From NCBI GenBank assembly GCA_944548615.1, contig OX155951.1, positions 40,154,415-40,218,414 on the forward strand: a stretch of DNA of 64,000 nucleotides. Reading direction: 5' to 3'. This document shows, one piece after another, positions 22,030 to 31,335 of the stretch. Source of the DNA: Micropterix aruncella (lineage: Eukaryota; Arthropoda; Insecta; Lepidoptera; Micropterigidae). Made by a program: the position numbers and the translations under genes. Position 1 is the first letter of the stretch; each line of letters begins with the position of its first letter. The notes below the pieces were generated by a model. The model searched no databases and was not told the origin of the DNA. It worked only from the letters and a program-made list of their open reading frames with translations.

Positions 22030-22865
22030 TTACTTGGCGACCTGGGTTGCAGTCAAATGTTCCTCGATTTTTTTCAGCTCCGTTTCGCTTCGTATAAAGA
22101 TTGGGGGAGAGCCTTCGTTTTTTCGCATGTAAATTTTGCCTTGTCTTACCCAGACGAATTGCACTACTTTGGATTTTGCCAGGAGTTTTGTTTTTCTCAG
22201 AAGATCCTTGAAAAACGGCGTTAACCCTTCAAGCCTCTGCCCCTCAGCCGACTAAAAAGTTGATGTCCCAAAAAAAATTAGTAAAAATTAGTAAAAAAAT
22301 TGAATTATAACACTGCCTCACCTAAACATTAATTACTGCTAAACCACTGTACCCATAATTAAAATGAAACATATTACCATAATAAAACATAATAAAATGA
22401 AACAAATTAAATTAAAATAAAAATCAAACGGGGCCGTCACTCTGAATCGTGTTGTGGCCGATATCGGCCAATCGGGGCTTGAGGGGTTAAGTGCTCGTTG
22501 GCGAAAACCATGGTACTTTTTCCAGGAATGCCGAGGTCGGTCGTGAAGATCCCCTTTCGTTTCCTCAATCCAGACAATATCGAATCCTTTAACTTCCGAT
22601 TGCGAAATTTTGCTACTATCACTTTTGGGCGGTCCTTAACGACAACTCTGGGAGAGACCCGCGTCGCGAACTCAATGTCCTCCGGATGGAGTTGTATTCC
22701 CGCGAGTTGTGCAGTCTTCGTGACTATCTGAAGTAGGTCCTCCTTACTCTTTTCCGGAACGCCGACGATCTCAATGTTTGCCAACCTGCTCCATTGGTCC
22801 CGAACCTCGCACTGCAGTTGAAGTTCGGAAACCGTTTCCTGGAGCGTCTTCAGGTTGGCCTCCAT
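22030..22865 (-). pseudogene. LINE ORF1 protein, N-terminally truncated, interrupted
   Basis: ORF1 proteins of this LINE group bind the element RNA and form part of the retrotransposition particle. The frame from 22865 begins with a short heptad-like coiled-coil (LKTLQETVSELQLQ) followed by IEIVGVPEKSKEDL and a conserved VIVAKFRNRKLKDSIL-type RNA-binding segment. After the MITE at 22225-22486 the frame resumes as PFFKDLLRKTKLLAK and VVQFVWVRQGKIYMRKNE, ending at the TAA at 22030-22032. This is the C-terminal domain found in baculovirus FP-like LINE ORF1 proteins. A first domain such as a PHD or zinc finger would lie upstream and is missing. The frame is open upstream of 22865, so the initiator is not known. 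Confidence 0.75.
22225..22486 (+). mobile_element. piggyBac-like MITE, family B, copy 2
   Basis: TTAA duplications (22221-22224 and 22487-22490) surround a 262-bp element beginning CCCTTCAAGCC and ending GGCTTGAGGGG. It has no coding capacity. It lies in LINE ORF1, whose frame is restored when the element and one TTAA are discounted. The related copy at 14549-14798 is inverted. Confidence 0.85.
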
Positions 22866-23089
22866 GGTATCTACTTTTAAGATTTTTACCCTTACCTTTT
22901 TGGTTAGTTAGTTAGTTAAGTTAGTTGACTATTGATTATATTGATTATTTTTATTATTTTTGACATATTTTGTTAATGTTAGGTATTTAGATTTTTTCCT
23001 TAGTATTTTAGTTATTTTTTTTTTAATATTTTCACTGTTTATATAAATTAATTCTAATAATTCACGATAATTTTTAATTCAGGTACTTT

Positions 23090-24880
23090 CCCGTCAACAA
23101 TCGAAAGGAGCTTTTTTGGAAAATCTGTGTTTCCTCCACCTTAGATTCAACAGACCTCCACAATGGGGAAGATTTCAAGAAAGATTTAGTAATATCTGCT
23201 CTAGTTCCCCTAACTATTATAGACAATGCTTATTAAAAATCACCAGAAAACATCAAAATAATTCCACCCATAGCTTTATATGAGCTTCTTATGTCTCTTG
23301 GAATTGTATCTAAGGCCTCTACGTGAGCTCTATGAGTCATAGTGCACTCATCCCATTAAATTAGGGTTGCATCTTGCAAGACCTTGCCCAGTGGGCCATT
23401 TTTATGGATAGAGGACACACTGTCTCTTTCAAGTGATACCGTAAGGGGAAGTTTAAAATTGGATTGAGCCATTATTCCTTCTGTAAATAGTGTGGTAGCA
23501 ATAACTGACGACGCAACGGCTATGTTTTTTCCCTGTGACCTAACTTTCACTAATAATAAATTGGTCACAAAAGTCTTGTTAGTACCATGTAGCTAGAGCA
23601 TCTAAAAAATAGTTTGGCCTTTGTCAGCAAAAACACTTTTTAAAACAGAATTTTAAGCGATAACTTATCGCACTAGGTTGGGTTCATTTTCGGAAATATA
23701 ATTATTCAATTCGTTTAAATCATACGGTTTCCGCAAAACTTTTTGTAGAGGGTCTATATTATTAGGATCATTGCAAATTGGTGCCGGGAGTCCGAAATAT
23801 GTAAGATTTTTCGCACATCTCATGAATTTTATCCTCTATCAATGTAAGCCCTTCCTTGTATATTTCATCATTGTATGGCATAAGCGGGTCATGATTTCCC
23901 TTTCAAACTCTATTTAGTACATCCTCACACGAGGATGCACTAAATTTACATTTTTATACATTTATTACATTTTTTCCTATATTTCGATTGGCTCTGATGG
24001 CTGGCAACATATTAGGTAGATACCAAATAACTATCTAAAATTTACTGTTGACTCAGAAATATTATTTTCTCTACAGTATGAAAGAGTATTTTCTTAAAGT
24101 TCATCTCCTGCTAATAATCCTAATTCTTAGCAAACGTCTTGATGTATAGCCAAAATAATGCCATTAACCCCTCAAATGAATGGCGATTAGCTCGGATTTG
24201 CCTACGGCAAAATGTATATAAATTTATATTTACATTTACATTTACATAGAGCGGGGTTTACTATAGAGCTATAGCATTACTATAGAACGGATTACTATAG
24301 AGCGGCGCACATTTACATTTATATTTATATTTATATAAATTTATATACATTTTGTATACATTTTGCCATATGCAACCATTATTGGACGCCTCTCATACGA
24401 GGGGCAGTGTTAATATATTTGAAAGAAGTTGGTCTGCGAATATTCATCAATAATATTATTAAGTAAAAAACATTAGGTTTAAGTGGGAAGAACATTATAA
24501 ACACGGCCTAAAGCTGAGTCTTTTTAATTCTAGGATACCCATCAGCATCTTGGCTTCGTTTTCTTTTAGGAAATGTATTTCTTTCCGAGGCGTAATATTA
24601 AGCAAATCATGGTATAACAAAGTTGTTGCAAAATCGTGGTTTATGCAAAGTTCGAAAAACCCAGTGAGGGTCGATCCAGGAGGATTATTAATGCGATGAA
24701 GGTTTTTATGATTAAATTTCTTAGTCTATTTTATAAATGAACCGCTAAATTATTGTCTGCTGGCAAACATCCACGAATAGGAAATGCTGATATAGCGATC
24801 ATTAGGATATTTTCTACCTCATCGGTATTATTTTGCAGGGTGAAAAAAAAAGAAATTAAATAGCCCATAACCTTTTACTA
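23090..24880 (-). pseudogene. Helitron helicase, decayed fragment
   Basis: Helitrons encode a Rep/Pif1-type helicase used in rolling-circle transposition. On the minus strand, from 24870 downwards, pieces read ALQNNTDEVENI, LPADNNLAVHL, NPPGSTLTGFFELC and LLYHDL. Then near 23850 comes GLTLIEDKIHEM, near 23590 a damaged Walker A (HGTNKTF for GGTGKTF), then SQGKNIAVASSVIATTLFTE and FKLPLTVSLERDSV. Walker B follows near 23360 as WDECTMTHRAHVEALD, with IILMFSGDF after it. The order is that of the Helitron helicase. Multiple stops and frameshifts, plus the MITE at 24168-24404, make it a relic. Neither Helitron terminus was found. Confidence 0.8.
24168..24404. mobile_element. piggyBac-like MITE, family A, copy 2
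   Basis: Starts CCCCTCAAATGAATGGCGAT after TTAA (24164-24167) and follows 21314-21544 closely. The right end is altered (GAGGGG then CAGTG before TTAA at 24410-24413). It lies within the Helitron relic. Confidence 0.8.
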
Positions 24881-25870
24881 AATTAGGGATATCAAAAGCA
24901 AAAAGAATTTTTCAAATCCGACTGGTGGTTCCAGAGATTAGCGCGTTTAAACAAACAAACAAACTCTTCATATTACTTTAGATAACAGAATATTAATCAA
25001 ATTTTGAAAATATTAGTGCCATGTACACTTTGTGCTCCGTAGTAAAATCCTAGCTGCCAAAACGAATTATAGTATTGAGCGTTTCAGTTTCGTTTTAGTG
25101 GCGAGGTTTGGTTTAAAGAAAACCCGTGAAATAATCGTTTTACTTTTACAATTTATTTTAGTAGCAAAAAACGAGATCTCTTATTTTATTGACGTAAATT
25201 CTTTTACCTATTTTGTACGCTATACAAATGACAAACAAAACAAATGGCAAACGACACAAACTATTGGTTAAAAGCAGCTATTCACCGTCGCAATAAAAAC
25301 GGAAATAAAGCTTCTGATGTAAGTTAATGCTGTTATAAATCCATCCTCGCACTTTCACAATAATAAGTTAATCCTTAAACTTCCTGCTGTATAGAGTAAA
25401 GCAGTGTTCGAGTAAGAAAGGGAGTTGGGTCGACATTGTAAATCTGCCCCTTTTATGTGGCGTCGAGGTCTTCGGGAGCCATCGAGGAAGGCGGGCAGCG
25501 AGGAGGAGTTGCCCCGGGCGACATACGATAACACTTTAATACACTTAGCAGGCGAACAAATCCACCGGTTTTATTTAGGTACACTTATTCAGAGCGTATA
25601 GCGTTTGCTTCTATACTCATATGAAAGCGGCGCGTTTAGTTTAAACAAAGACTTACGAAAAACAGTTTTCACATAAACCTGTAAACATGTCCTATCTTCT
25701 GTAAATCTACAAAGCTATAAATTATCTGCAATTAAATCTCTATATAAACCTATATATAAATCTACATATCCACAATTAAATCTACAAATAAAACTACAAT
25801 TATTCTATAATTAAATCTACAAATTGTCTTCTTGTTATAGAGCCACTTATCCCATGGCCTTCATCCCATG
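24881..25870. other. No gene; T-family repeat terminus near 25035-25085
   Basis: GTAGTAAAATCCTAGCTGCC at about 25040 is the inverse of the repeat terminus at 4982. The rest, including a GC-richer patch at 25425-25520, has no recognisable gene. Confidence 0.35.
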
Positions 25871-26330
25871 GCCTTACATTGCGCTCTCAGGAAAATCTAT
25901 TACTGGCTATACCTCAGCATTCATCAACTTTCATGTCTAGGTCTTCGCAGTGCAGGCGGCCCGACTCTGGAATTCCGTGCCTTTACCGATAAGACAACTT
26001 GAAAACCTGAGCGGGTTTAAAACATCGTTAAAAAGACAATTACCCAACTCATGAATACCCCCATCTCCTCCCATCTCCTTTGCTTGTCCCTATATTCCAC
26101 TCCTTCCTTCAATATCGAGTTAGCATACGTCAATAATCACTGTTTTATATTTTATACTATGATGAATATTATGTAAGTGTTGACATTTATTACTTGTAAA
26201 TCAATTTGCCCACATAAACCTTTAGTCACAATAACCCTGGAGGTATGGTTGTAAGATATTGCCACTTGGCAATAGGCCCACCACGTTGTACTCTTATGTG
26301 TGTGCAATAAAGCTTTTCAAACAAACAAAC
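25871..26330 (+). pseudogene. LINE 3' end with C-terminal coding remnant
   Basis: The frame at about 25949-26054 reads AARLWNSVPLPIRQLENLSG and FKTSLKRQLPNS then stop, a common C-terminus of insect LINE reverse-transcriptase proteins. A 3' UTR follows, ending AATAAAGCTTTT and CAAACAAACAAAC at 26305-26330. It is heavily 5'-truncated. Confidence 0.6.
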
Positions 26331-26499
26331 TTAACCGCTACCGAAAGTTTGCTGTCATATTGGCTGTAAAAACTTAATCGTCCACCGTTCGAAACAAGGA
26401 TGTGTTAGATTTCTGATAACATTTCCGGTGATTACGTAACCATAATATTCTTCTTCGTTCCGGTGTTATTATACAGTTCATATCATTTATCAATGCCGT

Positions 26500-27000
26500 A
26501 ATAAGTTTTGGCAGGTAGCATTTTACTCTGAATCACAACGTGAAGTTTCTAATCTTGTTTTTTTTTGGTTATTTTCACTAGCCCAATATATGGTATACTA
26601 AACACGCCTGTGCGGTCTCCCTTCTCAAAATAAAATAATAATGTAATATAAAAAAGATTAGGTAAATCATAGCTCCTCGTATTTTAATATTATTCGTAAA
26701 ATTATTTTTTTTAAATTGGCATACAGGTTTCAATACATAATAACCAGGCACTTTAATGTTCAAATAGATAGAATCTAATCTTTCCGAATTATTTATGTGA
26801 TGTAATCAACCTATATAAAAATGTAATAGCTGTCAAAAATTATTCGATGTTAATATAGTTATCTAAGTTATTATTCGATGTTAATATAAGTTTTTGTAAT
26901 CATCAGTTTTTTTTTGCATATAAGTTTTTGCATGTATCAGTGCAGAATATTTACCAAAACGTGCTATGGCATTGAGCAATCTAATACCTTATATAATCAG
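26500..27000 (+). repeat. T-family repeat, ~480 bp copy
   Basis: Left end TTTTGGCAGGTAGCATTTTA; the right end near 26955-26965, read on the minus strand, is CGTTTTGGTAAATATTCTGC, so the ends are imperfect inverted repeats. Internal blocks match 4980-5552. No coding capacity and no clear target duplication. Confidence 0.45.
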
Positions 27001-28419
27001 TGGTTCCGGATATCTTCTACCGAATATTTTGCATTCAATTGTATATTATTGTATCTTTAGAGAAGACGCATGACACGAGCGATATATTAGAGTTTGCAGA
27101 TTTTTACTCTTCTCAATATTTCTATGTTTTTGCTCAAATGCTTTAAGATATTTCCATTACTGACTCTGACAACCCAGCTATAACTCCTCCCTTCCATTGT
27201 AACCTTGGCGGCGTTAAAATCTGTCAAAACGACGGCGACATACATTAGTTTCAGTTGGGGAATGACTTTTTTCACGTTTGCATTGAATTCTTCAAGATCA
27301 TTTTCATTGTATCCCAAACTTGTATTAGATTGATATTCGCAGGTTTTGATTTGAGCTGAATTATGATGACTCTCTCCAGCATGTAGATACATCTTTTAAC
27401 TTACATTTGATTCAGAACGCCTAAAGTTGATAGATGACCCAAGACAACAAACAGCTCTCATAAGAACCACCCCACAACCATCTCAAAACGTGAGTCGTTC
27501 ATGAGCCGCATACAACCGCTCCAAGGCAGTCAGCCATCGAACCACATCGCCAAACGGAGGGCATCCCTTGACGGGGACGTAAAGGAACATATTTATCACC
27601 GTGATCTTATTTCCCCTCTACATCTGGCGTAGTCTGAACAGACTGTGGGTGGGTGTGGCCAGATACCGAGCCAATCTCGTTCACTAGAGCTACAAAGAGA
27701 ACCCAATATACACTGTTAAGCGATGTAGGATAAATACCACCTCCGATCATGCCCGCAACTGTAATCCACCACCAGTACAAGAGGCAAATGACATGGCCAT
27801 CCAAGCCGCATAATTTTGGATAGACGTTTCATAAACTGGACGGGCACGTTAACAGGCGATTTGTTTACTTCTTTCCTTTCCGGTGATAGTTACCATTGCT
27901 ACCAAAAAATACATGGTTTAGTCATCAATATTGCATTTTTTCCAATTCTGGATAGGGCATTTCACTTTTACAAGTTTTTCAGTCATATTTATATTCTTGG
28001 AAAGAGTAGCGTTACTATACTACAATCGTCAAGTTCTAGTTGCTACTATGCTGTAAATCAAGTTCAGGTTCTTTAATTTCATAATTATCCACATGAGTAC
28101 AAATATTTAGCATATAACTTAATAATTATATAAAGCGAGATTGATAAACATTATTTGCTTTCTCTTCCAAAAATTCACAATTGATTAAATTGCTTGACTT
28201 ATCAGATATTTAATCAATTTTGACTTGAAGTTGGTGTACGATTTTTCTTACACTCATTTCGTTTACTTCTGCTCTCTCGGATTTATCATCCCTGTTTTGC
28301 TTGTATAGTATAAACAGCTCCGTCTTTCCGTCACTATGAGACACAGATTTATACATAATATTTATGTTTCTATCATCAGTACATAAGGTTTTTTCATCCC
28401 ATCTATTCGAAAAGGACGA
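27001..28419. other. No recognised gene; two unassigned minus-strand frames
   Basis: Minus-strand frames at 27607-27804 (hydrophobic; YWWWITVAGMIGGGIYP) and 27087-27392 (NANVKKVIPQLKLMYVAVVL) have ordinary amino-acid composition and could be remnants of a protein gene. I recognise neither, and stops separate them. Nothing else was found. Confidence 0.25.
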
Positions 28420-28560
28420 CTTGGTAAGTGCGCCCAAAAGTGGTGTTTTCTATAAGAAACTTTTTAAGTGCGCCGCAATTATCTTTGCGGCTCACTTTTT
28501 GAATAAGTGCGCCGCAATTTATCTATGGGCGCACCTTATCTTTTTGCGCACTTTTTGAAT
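28420..28560 (+). repeat. Short diverged tandem repeat (AAGTGCGCC units)
   Basis: AAGTGCGCCGCAATTATCTT and AAGTGCGCCGCAATTTATCT are successive near-copies, with related AAGTGCGCCCAAAA and GGCGCACCTTATC text on either side. Some units are inverted, so hairpins are possible. Confidence 0.5.
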
Positions 28561-28962
28561 TTGGAACATCTTCCTCTTCAGCGCCGAAGAAATCGAACGC
28601 AAATATTGGTTGAATAAAGACTGGCTGGTACGACGACCCCTAGTCGCGCCGCCGGCTGAATAAAAAAAACAAATGAAATTAAAAACGCGCGAACGTCAAT
28701 TGTTTTTGTCGCCCGCGTTTTCGACAATTTTTTGACAAGTTACCAGTGAACCCGTCAGGTTTGCAGGGATTGCTTTTCATATCAGCAGGACGCAGGTTCA
28801 GGTATTTTTGTACAAAGTTTTGTATTCTCCTGGGATTACGAAGGATCGGTCAATTTTTGTTTTTGTGTCTCTCAGCTTTACTAACAGTAAATCATCCGAG
28901 TTTTCTCATAGATGTATTTTCATTCATGTATTTTCTCGTAGAGGGTGATGAAAAGTAGAGTG

Positions 28963-29106
28963 TATCACGCAGGCGCAAAATATTTTTGGCTCGGGCGCTT
29001 TTTTGAATCCCGCTACGTTCAGGATTCTACTAAAGAATCCCTCACTTCGCTCTGGATTCAAAAAAGCGCCCTCGCCGTAAAAATATTATTTTGCTCCCTT
29101 GTGATA
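28963..29106. mobile_element. Foldback mini-element, 144 bp
   Basis: The left half, starting TATCACGCAGGCGCAAAATA, pairs imperfectly with the right half, which on the other strand starts TATCACAAGGGAGCAAAATA. Both arms share GGGCGCTTTTTTGAATCC. Pairing covers about 50 bp per arm. The TA at each edge may be a target duplication, as in Tc1/mariner-derived MITEs. No coding capacity. Confidence 0.55.
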
Positions 29107-29583
29107 TAATCTACTATTTTTTCGTAAGGAATTATAATTGTAATTTTGCCTCTTCTAATTCTAAATTTTGTTTTCAGATGGAGTAGTAAAAATGAAACAA
29201 AGGCTGAGACACTGCCTTTTCTCTCACTATAACCGGCAGTCCTTATAACAGTGGTCGCATAATAATAGGTTTTGCAGCTTCCCACGACGAGATCCGAAGA
29301 TCCGGCGATGCGGGGTTGGGTTTCTCTGGATTATTATAATGGAATTCAAGAGAGGGAGGGTTTGAATAAAAATGCATAGACGGAGGCTGCATCCTTTGCC
29401 GCGAGAACGCGCTAATGCAATTAGACACGGCGCATCTCCGACCGGGCATTCGCAACAAAGGCCATGCTGTTGCATTTCAAGGTTGGTCGCCGACGACAGC
29501 CACCGTAAAAGGGGACACAATTCTCCCTCCGCCCGGAGCACTGCTTTACACGGGGCGAAGAATATTTTTAATCTGCAGAATGA
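29107..29583. other. No gene recognised
   Basis: Several overlapping frames on both strands (29227-29587) mirror a GC-richer patch and carry no motif. Confidence 0.35.
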
Positions 29584-30900
29584 CTAGTAGCGAATGGTTC
29601 CATGCAGCTTGGACCATAAGATATATTGTGTTTTCGGATCGGTCTAACTCACGATTCAGCTCCAATTCAGTAGCCTACTCGTGTGGAAGACTCAATTTAA
29701 TTCAATTCAATTTATTATTATAAAATTTTCACAGATTATTGAAATTTACTTTATATAAAAATATATTCCAAAGCTAACAAATACACTGGTACCTAATAAA
29801 CAATCAATGGATAAACAACAATGATAATAATATTATAGCAAAATTATAGCATTTGGTTTTACAGATTTCCAGTTTCTTGCTTCACGCCAGGCTGCATCGC
29901 ACAAAAATATTTTTTTATACTTAAAATGATCTAATAATTAGTAGTAAAAAGTGTTCAATTAATAATCAATTTGTTATATAATAATCATTAAATGTTTTAA
30001 TAAAAAAACAATTTAACTAAAAGGTACTACAATGGTCACTGGAATACTATTAATAAATGGTATTCAACTGTCAGAAATTATACATAGTCAAAAATAATAA
30101 AACAAATCAATATAATTATTTAACAAAAAGGCACTAAAATGGTCCTTGCAATAACACAAATATCTAATAATCATAATTAATAATGAGAAGTCATAAAAAT
30201 TTACCTTATGAAAAAAAGTACTCCTGGCTAATGAGATGCTTCTTTAGCTGTTTAAAAAGAAAAACGCGGATTTCCTTCTCTGACCAGACTAGCACCGGTA
30301 GGACTCTCGTCTCTCAAGCCTCACGGCTGGTCCATCAATTTACTATGGGTGAATTGCCTTTGGATGGTCCTACTGGATGGTTTGCGCACCGTGCGGCGGT
30401 AGCCAATCGTTATGAGCCCTCTGACTAATTACCGAAGGTGTCGGGAGAATATGGTGATATATTGTATCCTAAGCAGCGGGGGTAGATGTTGAACTGTCGT
30501 TAACCACTCTTGAAGTGACGAATTTGCTACCTGATCCTGAATTTAGAGCCTCACAAAAGATGCCCATGGTCCGCGATAGATTCAAACTGAATCACCGCTG
30601 AATATACGACAGGTAGAGATCGCGCAAGCAACTTCGAACCCGTAACCAATAAGGAGGTTAGAGGTATCCTGATGGTTAATTCCAGACGGAGATATACTTA
30701 AAAACTTGGTAGTTAGGAGGCGAGGCTGCCTGCTTGGTAACTTTCCTGGTGCCTCGCCGTAAGGCGTTGGCCTCTTAGCTAGACGGTAGATTTGTATTTG
30801 TCTCTAAGTCTTCTATGCTCACCTTACAGGAGATAGACGATCACTATTGTTAAAACTTCCTGAGGTGACGGGTTCCCCCTTTGTAGCTGGCACCTCTAAG
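29584..30900 (+). repeat. CTA element, copy split by a later insertion
   Basis: The copy begins CTAGTAGCGAATGGTTCC, matching the start of the 5553 copy in form and of the 63.5-kb copy in sequence. It is interrupted at about 29692-30284 and continues to GTAGCTGGCACCTCTAAG at 30900. The GATAGATTCAAACTGAATCA block is shared with 63914-63940. Confidence 0.65.
29692..30284 (-). mobile_element. Insertion inside CTA element, probable LINE 3' end
   Basis: This block is absent from the 63.5-kb copy. Read on the minus strand it starts with FKQLKKHLISQEYFF then stop, like a LINE C-terminus, and ends in an AATTG-type tail (29692-29712). The coding part is very short, so the call is tentative. Confidence 0.4.
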
Positions 30901-31089
30901 TAAGTACAGAAATATTAGAAAAATATATAGAGAAGTCATCGTGGAATATCACTGTAAAGCGACAAATTGTTGTATATTAAGAGAAACGCAACATTTGACG
31001 GGTCGATTTTGCATTACATTTCATAATAATATGCCACTAAAAATAAGGAAGCTTTCATCCTTTATATTGTTGAATAAAAATAAATATAA
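30901..31089. other. No gene recognised
   Basis: Short AT-rich spacer between the CTA element and the pseudogene. Confidence 0.3.
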
Positions 31090-31335
31090 TATTTTATTAA
31101 TTTATTGTTAACATTACGCCACTTCTGCCGAACTTCTGGATCTGAAATAAGGAAATTCACTTTCAAACGATTTAGGGTATCTTTATCAAGTTCCTTTACA
31201 TTTTTGCTGTACGGCTTTCTAATGCTGGTAATGTATGGGTCCGAAGTATAAAGAAGGGTATGAAATACATTTTTATTTGTAGCTGATCGAGAGTGTTTCC
31301 TGGCATGTAGTGAGCGATTTTTTTTTTATAATCTT

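Larger units (their letters stand above)
17229..22905 (-). mobile_element. Two-ORF non-LTR retrotransposon with four nested insertions
   Basis: The minus strand carries ORF1 (22865-22030), a spacer and ORF2 (21609-17585), a TG-rich 3' UTR and a (TAAAA)n tail at 17230-17262. The order AP-type endonuclease then reverse transcriptase, plus a separate ORF1, is that of the Jockey/CR1 superfamily; the exact clade is not resolved. The 5' end appears truncated near 22890-22905, because the ORF1 frame remains open upstream. Four foreign elements sit inside: 22225-22486, 21314-21544, 19902-20666 and 18521-18672. Discounting each one with its target duplication makes the flanking frames continuous. The remaining ORF2 lesion I can see is one stop codon at 18389-18391. 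Confidence 0.85.

Noticed and set aside
22018..22224. 68-codon plus-strand frame
   Set aside because: It is antisense to the C-terminal part of LINE ORF1, which has the recognisable domain.
29227..29723. Four overlapping 70-104 codon frames on both strands
   Set aside because: They are mutually exclusive and unrecognised, and two run into the CTA repeat.
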